This document shows positions 45,330 through 54,311 of a stretch of DNA of 64,000 nt, one piece after another (positions within the stretch are counted from its first letter, which is position 1; each line of letters opens with the position of its first letter). Source of the DNA: JAAYPI01 sp963668615 (GTDB lineage: Bacteria; Bacteroidota; Bacteroidia; Bacteroidales; Paludibacteraceae). The DNA lies in contig CAXXCL010000002.1 of assembly GCA_963668615.2 (NCBI GenBank), forward strand, positions 248,001 to 312,000. The letters run 5' to 3'. The notes beneath the pieces are model-generated. The model worked only from the letters and a program-made list of their open reading frames with translations, was not told where the DNA came from and made no database searches. Made by a program: the position numbers and the translations under genes.

Positions 45330-45806
45330 TTATTTTTTTTCTCTCATTTTTGAACCTTCATGATTCAGAGTCATTTTCAATTTATCTCTCGTAAATACGG
45401 AATTTTCGAAAGTATTTCTAAACACAATGGCTTTTGACGGACAGTTTATGACACACAAGTTGCAAAAGGAGCATTGACCAAGGTCATATTCATATTTATC
45501 CAGTGCACGTTTAGGTTTTCCTCCATCTTCCGTTTCAATCATTTTAGTAATTACTTTGATTGTCCCGTTAGGACAATTCATTTGGCAAATGCCACAACCG
45601 GAGCAGGAATGTTCGTTGTTTTCATCATGCAACATTATCAATTCTCCACGTACACGTTCGTAAACATTAAGGGTCGTTTTACGATTTTCGGGATATTGTT
45701 CCGTCACCTTTTTAGTAAAAAATTCTTTCATTGTAACCATCATCCCTGAACCCAAAGAATAGATTGCTTTGAAAATGGTTGCAATATAATTTATAATAGA
45801 CTTCAT
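45330..45806 (-). CDS. nuoI: NADH-quinone oxidoreductase subunit I (two 4Fe-4S clusters)
   Basis: A 158-residue ferredoxin-like subunit linking peripheral and membrane arms. Two CxxCxxCxxxCP motifs are intact: CSGCGICQMNCPNG near residues 62-75 and CSFCNLCVINCPSK near 111-124, ligating clusters N6a and N6b. In this operon lacking nuoEFG it may receive electrons from a partner other than NADH dehydrogenase. Confidence 0.96.
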   Translation of the reverse strand: MKSIINYIATIFKAIYSLGSGMMVTMKEFFTKKVTEQYPENRKTTLNVYERVRGELIMLHDENNEHSCSGCGICQMNCPNGTIKVITKMIETEDGGKPKRALDKYEYDLGQCSFCNLCVINCPSKAIVFRNTFENSVFTRDKLKMTLNHEGSKMREKK

Positions 45807-45831
45807 ACGTTCTTATTTATTTTCTTAGATA

Positions 45832-46908
45832 TTAAAAATGTAATCCGTAAATAACAAGGATTACCATCACCAATAAGTTAACCATATTGATGGGTAATAA
45901 ATACTTCCATTCTAAATTAAGTAGTTGGTCTATTCTTAAACGGGGAAATGTCCATCTAACCCATAAACTCAGGAACATCAGTACAAATGCTTTTCCGAAA
46001 AACCAAATTACGGAAGGAATATAATCCATTATCTGGTTAAAACCATCCAACCCTGTAACATGAAAAGGCATCCATCCACCCAAAAATACCGTCGTTGCAA
46101 TAGATGCAATAATAAACATATTCAAATATTCAGCCAAATAGAAAAAACCAAATTGAAGTCCTGAATATTCCGTATGATAACCAGCAGTCAATTCAGATTC
46201 TGCTTCAGGTAAGTCAAATGGTCCACGGTTAGTTTCAGCATGTCCGGCGATTAAGTAAATGATGAAAGCAATGATAGCAGGAATATGTCCTTGAAATAAG
46301 TACCAGCAATCTTTTTGTCCTTCAATTATGCTAGATAGCTGCATATTTCCACTTAGTACAACTATTGTCATAAGAGCTAAACCTGCAGATAACTCATAAC
46401 TGATAAGTTGAGCACCGCTTCGCATAGCTCCAATCATGGAGTATTTATTGTTACTAGACCATCCTGCCAACAAAATACCTATGACGCCAAGGGAAGATAC
46501 CGCCATCAAATAAAATACGCCAATATTAAAATCAATTGCTTGAAGTCCATTGCCGAAAGGAATAGCTCCAAAAGTAAGGAATGAAGCTGCCACAACGAAG
46601 AATGGAGCTAAATAAAACAAGATTTTATCCGTGTGGTTAATAGGGATGATTTCCTTAATTAACATTTTCAACATATCTGCCACACTTTGAATACTACCGT
46701 ATGGTCCCACTCGATTAGGTCCAAGACGACACTGAAATGCGGCACAAATTTTTCTTTCGAAATAAATCAGTATCAGTGCAATAATACAATATAATGCCAA
46801 CAATACGACCCCAACCACAACAAATTCAATGGTTAGTACCCAAAATTCTGGCAAGTAATTCCGGAGAAATTCGTCAATCCAGGTTGTTACTATCGAAAAA
46901 TCAAACAT
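45832..46908 (-). CDS. nuoH: NADH-quinone oxidoreductase subunit H
   Basis: A 358-residue ND1-like membrane subunit forming part of the quinone chamber. ERKICAAFQCRLGPNRVGPYG (TM1-2 loop), ETNRGPFDLPEAESELTAGYHTEYSG (acidic quinone-site loop) and WVRWTFPRLRIDQL near the C terminus are diagnostic and intact. Confidence 0.97.
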   Translation of the reverse strand: MFDFSIVTTWIDEFLRNYLPEFWVLTIEFVVVGVVLLALYCIIALILIYFERKICAAFQCRLGPNRVGPYGSIQSVADMLKMLIKEIIPINHTDKILFYLAPFFVVAASFLTFGAIPFGNGLQAIDFNIGVFYLMAVSSLGVIGILLAGWSSNNKYSMIGAMRSGAQLISYELSAGLALMTIVVLSGNMQLSSIIEGQKDCWYLFQGHIPAIIAFIIYLIAGHAETNRGPFDLPEAESELTAGYHTEYSGLQFGFFYLAEYLNMFIIASIATTVFLGGWMPFHVTGLDGFNQIMDYIPSVIWFFGKAFVLMFLSLWVRWTFPRLRIDQLLNLEWKYLLPINMVNLLVMVILVIYGLHF

Positions 46909-46935
46909 ATTTCTTAGTTATTTTTATATTTAACC

Positions 46936-48561
46936 TTATCTGTCAATATCAGGAATCACGTAATCCATAGATCCGCCGATGGTAATTAAGTCAGCAATTT
47001 TAGCTCCTTGACAAATGGTGTCCATTACAGAAACCAAAGCCATGGAAGGCGAACGGAATTTTAAACGGTATGGCGTTTTTTCTCCTTTACTCATAATATA
47101 TACACCGAATTCACCTCTTGCAGCTTCAATTCTTTGGAAATATTCACCCTCAGGCAATTTGATAATAGCTTTTGTTTTGGCACAGAAGTCACCCTCTGGA
47201 ATTTTGTTAATCAATTGTTCTATGATATGAAGAGACTCTTCAATTTCATCTAAACGATTCATATAACGTGCCATACAATCGCCTTCAGTACGTACGATTT
47301 CTTTGAATTCGACATCATTATAGGCTGCGTAAGGAGCAATCTTACGTAAGTCGCAATGAAAACCCGAAGCACGACCAACAGGACCACTTACAGCATAAGA
47401 AACAGCTGTCTCTTCGGAAAGGTGTCCAACGCCAATCATACGTTGTCTGGCAATGACATTACCCGTATATATTTGGTGATATTCTTTTAAATTTTTACGC
47501 ATGTAAGGAATAAATTCCTTTACATGATTTACAAAATTAGGGTGAATATCAGCCATAACACCACCAATAACATTGTAGTTCTGAATTAAACGACCACCGC
47601 AAGTTTCTTCAAAAATATCAAGGACTTTTTCACGATCACGCATGCCGTAAATAAAAGCAGTCAAAGCTCCCATGTCCATACACATACAGCCCCAAGATAA
47701 AAGGTGAGACGTGATACGGGAAAGTTCATCCATAATGGTGCGGATGTATTCGGCACGTCTCGGAACTTCAATTTCAGCAGCTTTTTCAATACACATACAT
47801 AATGCATGGCGGTTAATATGAGCTGAAAGATAATCCAGACGATCTGTGAAATGTAATATTTGAGGGTAGGTTAGACTTTCGCTTAATTTTTCCATGCCAC
47901 GGTGGATATAACCGCAATTTACATCTATTTTTCGAATGATTTCGCCCTCAAGAACGGTACGAAAATGCAACACACCGTGTGTTGCTGGGTGTTGTGGTCC
48001 GATATTCAACACATAGTCATCGTCTTTAAAAAGTTGGATTTTTTCTTCCTTGATAGCCCCTTCACCCGATACCCAACGGGTAGTAGTTTCAGGCATAGGA
48101 TAACTTGTCAAATCCATTGGATTTTGTGCTTCGCCAGCATCGTAATCTTTACGTAGCGGAAAACCTTTCCATCTTTCTGTCAAGAAGAGATGACGCATAT
48201 CCGGATGGTCAATGAAACGAATTCCAAAGAAACCAAATACTTCTCTTTCATTAAGGTTGGCTGTTCCCCATATATCAGATACGGTAGGAATCATTGGATT
48301 TTCACGTTCTGTTGTTGTCTTAATGACAATACAACAATTTAAATCTTTTGAAGTACTTAGCAAATAAACGACACCAAGTGAATCTCCGTAATCAACCCCT
48401 ATTAGTTGAATCAAATAATCGAAACAAGCAGATTCATCATATCTAAGCGTTTGAGCCAATATCCGAAGCTCTTCAGGCTTAACGGTAACAGTCAGAAATT
48501 CTTTTTCTTCCATTGTGGCATTGGGAACCTTTGCCTGAATGAGTTGTTTTATTTTTTCCAT
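46936..48561 (-). CDS. nuoC: NADH-quinone oxidoreductase fused subunit C/D
   Basis: A 541-residue fusion: the NuoC domain occupies about 1-165 (NEREVFGFFGIRFIDHPDMRHLFL, WKGFPLRKDY) and NuoD about 175-541 (NIGPQHPATHGVLHFR with the quinone-site histidine, GYIHRGMEKLSE, MSKGEKTPYRLKFRSPS). NuoD shapes the quinone pocket. Fused nuoCD also occurs in E. coli and is usual in Bacteroidetes. One base separates it from nuoB. Confidence 0.97.
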   Translation of the reverse strand: MEKIKQLIQAKVPNATMEEKEFLTVTVKPEELRILAQTLRYDESACFDYLIQLIGVDYGDSLGVVYLLSTSKDLNCCIVIKTTTERENPMIPTVSDIWGTANLNEREVFGFFGIRFIDHPDMRHLFLTERWKGFPLRKDYDAGEAQNPMDLTSYPMPETTTRWVSGEGAIKEEKIQLFKDDDYVLNIGPQHPATHGVLHFRTVLEGEIIRKIDVNCGYIHRGMEKLSESLTYPQILHFTDRLDYLSAHINRHALCMCIEKAAEIEVPRRAEYIRTIMDELSRITSHLLSWGCMCMDMGALTAFIYGMRDREKVLDIFEETCGGRLIQNYNVIGGVMADIHPNFVNHVKEFIPYMRKNLKEYHQIYTGNVIARQRMIGVGHLSEETAVSYAVSGPVGRASGFHCDLRKIAPYAAYNDVEFKEIVRTEGDCMARYMNRLDEIEESLHIIEQLINKIPEGDFCAKTKAIIKLPEGEYFQRIEAARGEFGVYIMSKGEKTPYRLKFRSPSMALVSVMDTICQGAKIADLITIGGSMDYVIPDIDR

Positions 48562-49137
48562 CTATTCGTTTTCCTTTTTTTTACCTTTGAACATAAAACG
48601 TTCTACTTTCACTTTTCGTTGCAATTGCATCATGCCATAAAGCAATGCCTCAGGTTTAGGTGGGCAACCGGGCACATATACATCCACAGGAATGATTTTT
48701 TCCACACCATTTACCACACAATAGGAGTTGCAGAATGGTCCTCCAGAAATAGCACAACTACCCATAGCAATTACATATTTTGGCTCAGCCATTTGGTCAT
48801 AAAGACGTTTTAGGATAGGAGCCATTTTATTTACAATGGTACCGGCGACAATGATAACGTCAGCCTGGCGAGGACTATTACGCGTTACTTCAAAACCAAA
48901 ACGTGCAAAATCATATCTCGCAGCACCGACACTCATAAACTCAATGCCACAACAACTAGTGGCAAAAGTTAAAGGCCATAAGGAATTCGAACGTCCCCAA
49001 TTGATAATGTCGTCCAACACTCCGGTAACAACACCAACTCCATTAGCACGCAATTCTTCGACATATTTTTCGAGATATTCGTTGTCTTTGAATTCGTCGT
49101 GGTTTATTCCTTTTATTTTTATATTTTTTACTTCCAT
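48562..49137 (-). CDS. nuoB: NADH-quinone oxidoreductase subunit B (cluster N2)
   Basis: A 191-residue subunit carrying the terminal 4Fe-4S cluster N2. The ligands are the adjacent cysteines in TSCCGIEFM (near 60-68), the one in MGSCAISGGPF (near 125) and that in VPGCPPKPEALL (near 155). Its ATG overlaps the end of nuoA by ten bases. Confidence 0.97.
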   Translation of the reverse strand: MEVKNIKIKGINHDEFKDNEYLEKYVEELRANGVGVVTGVLDDIINWGRSNSLWPLTFATSCCGIEFMSVGAARYDFARFGFEVTRNSPRQADVIIVAGTIVNKMAPILKRLYDQMAEPKYVIAMGSCAISGGPFCNSYCVVNGVEKIIPVDVYVPGCPPKPEALLYGMMQLQRKVKVERFMFKGKKKENE

Positions 49138-49478
49138 TCAAGAGCTCCTTTCTTCCAGGCGTAAGATAAGCCAAGGACTAAAATCAAGAAGAAGAACAAA
49201 ATACTTACTAATCCCGAAGTGCCGAGGTTACGTACGACAACTGCCCAAGGAAACAAAAAAACTGTTTCGACATCGAACATCAGATAAATAATGGCATATA
49301 AATAGTAGCCTACATTGAATTGCATCCAAGATGTTCCTCTTGTGGGAATTCCGGATTCATACGCTTCCCTCTTTTGAGGGTTATTTGATCGGGGAGAAAT
49401 AAGAAGGGCAACCCCGAGTCCACCTACAACCAAAATGATTCCGGTAATTAGGGTCACCAAAAAAAAGGCGTAATCCAT
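49128..49478 (-). CDS. nuoA: NADH-quinone oxidoreductase subunit A
   Basis: A 116-residue three-helix ND3-like subunit. KREAYESGIPTRGTSWMQFNVGYYLYAIIYLMFDVETVFLFPWA holds the flexible loop (with serine in place of the usual ESGI-cysteine region) and the conserved acidic second helix. It is the first gene of the leftward operon nuoA-B-CD-H-I-J-K-L-M-N. Genes nuoE, nuoF and nuoG are absent from the operon. Confidence 0.96.
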   Translation of the reverse strand: MDYAFFLVTLITGIILVVGGLGVALLISPRSNNPQKREAYESGIPTRGTSWMQFNVGYYLYAIIYLMFDVETVFLFPWAVVVRNLGTSGLVSILFFFLILVLGLSYAWKKGALEWK

Positions 49479-49805
49479 ATTATAAAATATTAGTCATTAA
49501 AGGTTTATCTAACACAGCGTTTTTAGCATTTTATCATAATAATGCTATTTAAGCGGGCATAATTCAAATTTGACGACGCGAAGGTAAATATTTTGAATGA
49601 AAAAACACACATTTTAATGTCTTTAAAAATAAAAAAGAGGTTGATTTTTTTTGTACAATAGATAGGATCGACCTTTGGAAGGGTTTTCTATTTATAATTT
49701 AGTTTGAAATAATTTTTTGTGAAATATGTACACCTTACTGATTGTTGTTAGGTATAATTTTCACTTTAATGTACGAGAATGGTGTTGATTTCTCTGTCAA
49801 TTGTT
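49479..49805. other. Leader/promoter region of the nuo operon, no gene seen
   Basis: About 330 bases, strongly AT-rich, between nuoA and the candidate small RNA. No supported reading frame. A near-consensus leftward -7 box (CAAATTTG, one mismatch to TAnnTTTG) lies around 49565-49572 and could be a nuo promoter; I could not fix a -33 partner. Confidence 0.4.
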
Positions 49806-49882
49806 AAAAAAGCGGCTGTAAATTGCCTTCGTAACAACATATTTTTCAACAAATACAATCCCGAAGTTTCTAAACAGCCGCC
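49806..49882 (-). ncRNA. Candidate small RNA or attenuator upstream of nuo
   Basis: Read leftward, GCGGCTGT (49881-49874) pairs perfectly with ACAGCCGC (49819-49812), directly followed by six T residues (49811-49806), and an inner CTTCG/CGAAG stem nests inside. A TAACTTTG -7 box at 49896-49889 would start transcription near 49882, almost exactly at the first base of the outer stem. The unit thus looks like a self-contained transcript of about 75 nucleotides closed by its own terminator, or an early attenuator for the nuo operon on the same strand. No known RNA family was recognised. Confidence 0.45.
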
Positions 49883-49888
49883 GTTTCG

Positions 49889-49896
49889 CAAAGTTA
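49889..49896 (-). promoter_or_regulatory. -7 element for the candidate small RNA
   Basis: TAACTTTG read leftward, an exact TAnnTTTG match, placed 7-8 bases before the predicted first base of the hairpin transcript. No clear -33 TTTG. Confidence 0.45.
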
Positions 49897-50102
49897 TATA
49901 AATAAATGGATTTTATATAAATCTATGTTGTACCAATATCTACCTCAAAAAATGTACAGTATTGAAAATATGATATTTTTTGGTTAAATTACTTAAAATT
50001 TAAGTACATTGCTTAAATTGTTTAAACATTGTGCAAATTTTTTTTTTTAAAGATATTAATTTAATAAAAAATATCAGACCTTTGCCCAATAAAATTTTCA
50101 AT

Positions 50103-53100
50103 ATGCAGAAACAGGTATTTCAGACTAATTCGGCTACGCGCTGGAAAAGTTTTGTGTGGTTTATTCGTATCTTATTTGTTTTTCTTGTGGTGATAGTAAG
50201 TTCAGTTGTAATTTCTTTGTCTGATAAAAGGGATTATGATTTAAAAGTATTGACCTACGAGGCAAAAAAGTTGCCTAACATTAATGTTGATGGTGCAAAA
50301 TCTCATGTTTCCAATCGTGAACTTAAGGACTTTGCACGACGTGTAAAGTTATTTAGGAAGAAACATTCCAGTTCTTTTTATAAGGCTAATAAGATGGCAG
50401 AAATACCAGTGCATGTTAAAAAATACCTTCCTCTTAGGGCTGGATTTTTTGTAAACTGGGATATGAATTCCGCTTATTCTTTGCAGAAAAATGTAAGTAA
50501 AATGAATATGGTTCTTCCCGAATGGTCGTTTTTGAATAATGCTAAGGGAAACGTTACAACAAAGGTTGATATAAGGGCACTAAATTTGCTTCGGAGGAAT
50601 AAAGTTGCTATTGTGCCCATGTTGAGTAACTACTTTAATAACAAATGGAATGGAGATAGTGCTTCAATTGTCATAAAGAGTCCTAAATCCAGGCGTATTC
50701 TTATTTCCCAAATTGTAAACTTTTTAGAGAAATATTCATTTCAGGGAATAAATATTGACTTGGAAAATTTACCCACTGGTTCTGAAGATGATTTGTTGCT
50801 GTTTTCTCGAGAATTGAAGGAGATGCTTGAGCCAAAAGGTTATTTGGCTACTATTGATCTTTCTGTCAATATGCGTCAGGATATGTATAAGAAACTTTCA
50901 AAGTATTACGATTTTCTATTTTTAATGGCTTATAATGAACATTCGCCTGAAGGTTTACCTGGAAGTGTTTCTTCCTTGCCATTTGTGGAAAAGTCGCTTG
51001 ATGTTGCACTTAAGAATGTACCTTCCGGTAAAGTCATATTGGGTCTTGGAGCTTATGGGTTTGATTGGGCAAAAGGAATGCCCGGACAAAAAATTTCATA
51101 TCAGAACATGGTATCTTTGGCTAAAGAACATGACGGGCACTTAAGTTTTAATTTTCTTCAGTCAGACCTTACCTTACATTACTATGATAACAAAGGTATT
51201 GAGCATGAAGTTCATTGTAATGATGCGATAGGAATTTTTAACTTGATGCGTACAGCAGAAGATTACGGAACAGGTGGGGTTGCTTTATGGTACCTCGGAT
51301 CGGAAGATAACCGTATTTGGAATTATTATAACCGTTCGTTAAATATAGATTCTTTGGAGAAAAAACCGTACAATTATGAGAACATTAAAGCAATTAATGC
51401 CATTTCATCTGTAAACTATGATGGAAAAGGCGAAATATTGGAAATTTTGAGTGCACCTAAATCCGGCAAAACAAATTTTGATTGTGATACCGTCGATTAT
51501 CTCATTACGAATGAAAAATATCTTAGTTTACCAAGTTCGTATTTGCTTAAAAGATATGGGGCAGATAATGCAAAAAAAATAGCTATCACCTTTGATGATG
51601 GTCCAAATGAAGATTATACCCCTAAAATTTTAGATATTTTGAAAAAGAAGCATGTCCCTGCTACATTTTTTGTCATTGGAATGAATATTGAGGATAATAT
51701 TCCCCTTATCAGGAGAATGTATCATGAAGGTCATGAAATAGGTAATCATACTTTTACTCACCCAAATTTAGAAATAACATCGGATGACCGAGAACGCATA
51801 GAATTACGGTCAACACGATTGTTGCTGGAGAGTATACTGGGAAAATCCACAGTTCTTTTTCGACCTCCCTATAATACAGATGCCGAACCGAAAAACTTGT
51901 ATCAAATGCGTTCATTGGCTGTCGCCAATGATGAAAAATTCATTGCTGTAACTTCGTTTATAGATCCGAATGACTGGGAGGAAGATGTTACAGCAGATAC
52001 GATTGTGGCAAGGGCAATTCAGCACCAAAAGGCAGGGAATATTATTTTACTTCATGATGCGGGAGGAAACCGAAAGGCAACCATTAGGGCATTACCAAGA
52101 ATTATAGATTATTATAGGAGTCAAGGGTATACGTTTGTTACGGTATCTTCCTTGATGGGAAAAACCCGTGATCAGGTGATGCCTGTTGTGAATTCGAGAT
52201 TTAAGTTTTCTGAAAAGTTGGATTATACCTTTTTCTTAATTACTTTTTTTTGGGAGCACTTTTTGCATGGATTTTTCTTGGTAGCCATTATCCTTGTTAC
52301 TTTGCGATTGCTATTTATTGCATTATTGGCTATCTTGCAACATCGTCGTGAGAAGAGGCACCCGATTCAAATATCAACTGATTTTCTTCCCAAAGTAAGT
52401 ATTATTGTACCGGCCTATAACGAAGAACTTAATGCCGTTCGTACGGTTGAAAATTTGCTCAAGACAGAATATGCCAATTTTGAAGTCATATTTGTGGACG
52501 ATGGTTCTAAGGATGGTACTTACGAGAAAGTCCTAAATGTATTTGCCGGAAACGATAAGGTTCATGTATTTACGAAGCCCAATGGAGGTAAAGCTGCTGC
52601 TTTGAACTTTGGAATTCAGCAAGCTTTTGGCGAAATAATGGTTTGTATTGATGCTGATACTGTTTTGCCTCCTAATGCTATTCCTTTACTCATTCCTTAT
52701 TTTGCAGATGAAAAAGTAGGTTCCGTTGCAGGAAATGTGAGGGTTGGAAATAAGGTTAATGTGCTGACTAACTGGCAATCTATTGAATATACCACCAGTC
52801 AGAATTTTGATAGACGGGCGTTTGATTATGTAAATTCTATTTTAGTAGTTCCGGGTGCTATCGGTGCATTTCGTAAAGAAGCTCTCAAGGCTATTGATGG
52901 TTTTACAACGGATACATTAGCCGAAGATTGCGACCTTACATTGCGTCTTTTGCGTTGTGGATATACCATTCGTACTTGCAATGAAGCAATTGCTCTCACA
53001 GAAGCTCCTGAAACATTAAAAATGTTCATCAAGCAGCGTTTTCGCTGGTCTTTCGGGATGATGCAAAGTTTTTGGAAGCATAGGGATTTGCTGTTTAGTT

Positions 53101-53459
53101 TTCGTAAACCGAATATTGGTTGGGTAGCTTTGCCAAATCTGTTGATATTTAATTTTATTATACCGTTCTTTTCTCCGTTGGTCGATATATTGTTTGTTGC
53201 AGGATTGTTTACTCGTCACGCTTTGGAATATACATTGTTTTATTTGCTGTACTATTTGATAGATTGCATTATTTCATCGCTAGCCTATAAATATGATCAT
53301 CAAAAATTTGGTTTAAAACGGATTGGATCTTTGTTTATACAACGATTTATTTACCGTCAATTATTGTTTGTCGTTTTGTTGAAAGCATACTTAAAAGCTA
53401 TAAAAGGAGAAATAGCAAATTGGGGAGTACTAAAACGTACAGGTAATGTACAAAGTTAA
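50103..53459 (+). CDS. GH18 - polysaccharide deacetylase - family 2 glycosyltransferase fusion
   Basis: About 1118 residues from ATG 50103; an upstream GTG at 50031 is rejected because a GACCTTTG -7-like box (50077-50084) lies between. Order: one membrane helix (about 15-36); an extracytoplasmic GH18-like domain with D219/E221 in NIDLEN; a CE4 deacetylase with TFDDGP at 496-501, H549/H553 and FRPPYN; helices near 705-740; a cytoplasmic GT2 domain from about 765 (VSIIVPAYNEE, VDDGSKDGT, DADTV, TLAEDCD and QRFRW at 978-982); and C-terminal helices. The GT2 part resembles PgaC/IcaA, which makes poly-N-acetylglucosamine. I infer a membrane synthase that makes, deacetylates and trims an exported glycan. 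Confidence 0.88.
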   Translation: MQKQVFQTNSATRWKSFVWFIRILFVFLVVIVSSVVISLSDKRDYDLKVLTYEAKKLPNINVDGAKSHVSNRELKDFARRVKLFRKKHSSSFYKANKMAEIPVHVKKYLPLRAGFFVNWDMNSAYSLQKNVSKMNMVLPEWSFLNNAKGNVTTKVDIRALNLLRRNKVAIVPMLSNYFNNKWNGDSASIVIKSPKSRRILISQIVNFLEKYSFQGINIDLENLPTGSEDDLLLFSRELKEMLEPKGYLATIDLSVNMRQDMYKKLSKYYDFLFLMAYNEHSPEGLPGSVSSLPFVEKSLDVALKNVPSGKVILGLGAYGFDWAKGMPGQKISYQNMVSLAKEHDGHLSFNFLQSDLTLHYYDNKGIEHEVHCNDAIGIFNLMRTAEDYGTGGVALWYLGSEDNRIWNYYNRSLNIDSLEKKPYNYENIKAINAISSVNYDGKGEILEILSAPKSGKTNFDCDTVDYLITNEKYLSLPSSYLLKRYGADNAKKIAITFDDGPNEDYTPKILDILKKKHVPATFFVIGMNIEDNIPLIRRMYHEGHEIGNHTFTHPNLEITSDDRERIELRSTRLLLESILGKSTVLFRPPYNTDAEPKNLYQMRSLAVANDEKFIAVTSFIDPNDWEEDVTADTIVARAIQHQKAGNIILLHDAGGNRKATIRALPRIIDYYRSQGYTFVTVSSLMGKTRDQVMPVVNSRFKFSEKLDYTFFLITFFWEHFLHGFFLVAIILVTLRLLFIALLAILQHRREKRHPIQISTDFLPKVSIIVPAYNEELNAVRTVENLLKTEYANFEVIFVDDGSKDGTYEKVLNVFAGNDKVHVFTKPNGGKAAALNFGIQQAFGEIMVCIDADTVLPPNAIPLLIPYFADEKVGSVAGNVRVGNKVNVLTNWQSIEYTTSQNFDRRAFDYVNSILVVPGAIGAFRKEALKAIDGFTTDTLAEDCDLTLRLLRCGYTIRTCNEAIALTEAPETLKMFIKQRFRWSFGMMQSFWKHRDLLFSFRKPNIGWVALPNLLIFNFIIPFFSPLVDILFVAGLFTRHALEYTLFYLLYYLIDCIISSLAYKYDHQKFGLKRIGSLFIQRFIYRQLLFVVLLKAYLKAIKGEIANWGVLKRTGNVQS

Positions 53460-53494
53460 TTTAACATAAGAGTAGTAAGATTATTCAATAACGT

Positions 53495-53523
53495 TTTGTT
53501 TTCATAAAAAAATGATAAATTTG
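53495..53523 (+). promoter_or_regulatory. Promoter of the two small genes at 53.5-54.1 kb
   Basis: TTTG at 53495-53498 and TAAATTTG at 53516-53523 (exact TAnnTTTG) with a 17-base spacer, 34 bases ahead of the ATG of the small membrane protein. Confidence 0.6.
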
Positions 53524-53557
53524 TAAACGTAGTAAGTTGTTGTAAATAGAATTGATT

Positions 53558-53743
53558 ATGGGGAATATATTTGTGTATTTTGGAATTTTGGGGTTTATTA
53601 TGGTGATTTTCTCATTCCTTACCGGGATGCGAGTTGTTAAAATGAAAGCACAATATCGTATACACAAAAAAATAGGAATCGTAGGGTTTGGTATAATCAC
53701 AATACATGCAATTGCTATGTTATATTACTATTTTTTTACTTAA
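53558..53743 (+). CDS. Small two-helix membrane protein
   Basis: A 61-residue protein from ATG 53558 (a TTG two codons upstream is open). Two hydrophobic helices (about 4-23 and 38-58) are joined by a basic loop VVKMKAQYRIHKK. Histidines at the start and middle of the second helix (RIHKKIG and TIHAIA) are 14 residues apart, a spacing known from heme-binding helices in cytochrome b proteins; that is only suggestive. It precedes the superoxide-reductase-like exported protein by 24 bases. I do not recognise a named family. Confidence 0.6.
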   Translation: MGNIFVYFGILGFIMVIFSFLTGMRVVKMKAQYRIHKKIGIVGFGIITIHAIAMLYYYFFT

Positions 53744-53767
53744 AAATTTTCATTAAAAATAAACAGT

Positions 53768-54103
53768 ATGAAAAAATCGATTTTAACTTTAATTTTTTTG
53801 TCATTTGCAGGATTGTTGATGGCACATCCTCCTAAAAGTGTAAATTTGACTTATAACAAAGAAAATAAGATAAAAATAGTTGTAGTACATAATGTGAAAG
53901 ATGTAGCTACCCATTATATCAAACAAATAATCATATTTGTTGATGGCAAGGAGGTGAAAACGTTAGATTTTAAAACACAAACTAATGTAAAAGAGGACGA
54001 CGTAGAGGTTGTTGTGCCGGAAGTTAAATCCGGTAGTGAAGTTAAAGTAAAGGCCACTTGTAATATTTTTGGTTCTAAAACTGGAAAAATAAAAATACAG
54101 TAA
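53768..54103 (+). CDS. Exported superoxide-reductase (desulfoferrodoxin)-like protein with altered iron site
   Basis: A 111-residue protein. The signal peptide probably ends at LLMA, leaving H20 of HPPKSVNL as the mature N terminus. VVVHNVKDVATHYIKQI (H41, H49) and KATCNIFGS (C98) align with the superoxide-reductase centre II motifs HPMxxxHYI and CNIHG. The fifth ligand, a histidine, is phenylalanine here (F101). The fold is therefore likely an Ig-like SOR domain; classical activity is doubtful. The protein shares an operon with the small membrane protein and is followed by a terminator. Function is unknown. Confidence 0.7.
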   Translation: MKKSILTLIFLSFAGLLMAHPPKSVNLTYNKENKIKIVVVHNVKDVATHYIKQIIIFVDGKEVKTLDFKTQTNVKEDDVEVVVPEVKSGSEVKVKATCNIFGSKTGKIKIQ

Positions 54104-54128
54104 ATTCTTATTTGTACAAGAATGTGAG

Positions 54129-54164
54129 GAGAGGGTAAAACAAATAAATTGTTTTTACTCTCTC
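54129..54164 (+). terminator. Terminator after the SOR-like gene
   Basis: GAGAGGGTAAAACAA (54129-54143) pairs with TTGTTTTTACTCTCTC (54149-54164), a stem with one G-T pair and a six-base loop, with a T-rich tail. Confidence 0.75.
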
Positions 54165-54184
54165 TTCTTGTTAGTAATTATTTC

Positions 54185-54216
54185 GTTGTAAATTATTCTT
54201 AAAAGTTATACCTTTG
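54185..54216 (+). promoter_or_regulatory. Promoter of the men operon
   Basis: GTTG at 54185-54188 and TACCTTTG at 54209-54216, 20 bases apart, fit the Bacteroidetes -33/-7 pattern; menF begins about 95 bases later. Confidence 0.65.
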
Positions 54217-54311
54217 GCTTAAAATAAAGAAATGGCGATAAAGATAAAGAGGTATTATATGACTGTTTGGCGAAAATAAGGCCATTTATTTATAGATATC
54301 TTTTCCCCCTG

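Noticed and set aside
50031..50102. GTG start adding 24 residues to the GH18-deacetylase-GT2 protein
   Set aside because: The extension is not protein-like, and a promoter-like -7 box lies between it and the ATG at 50103.
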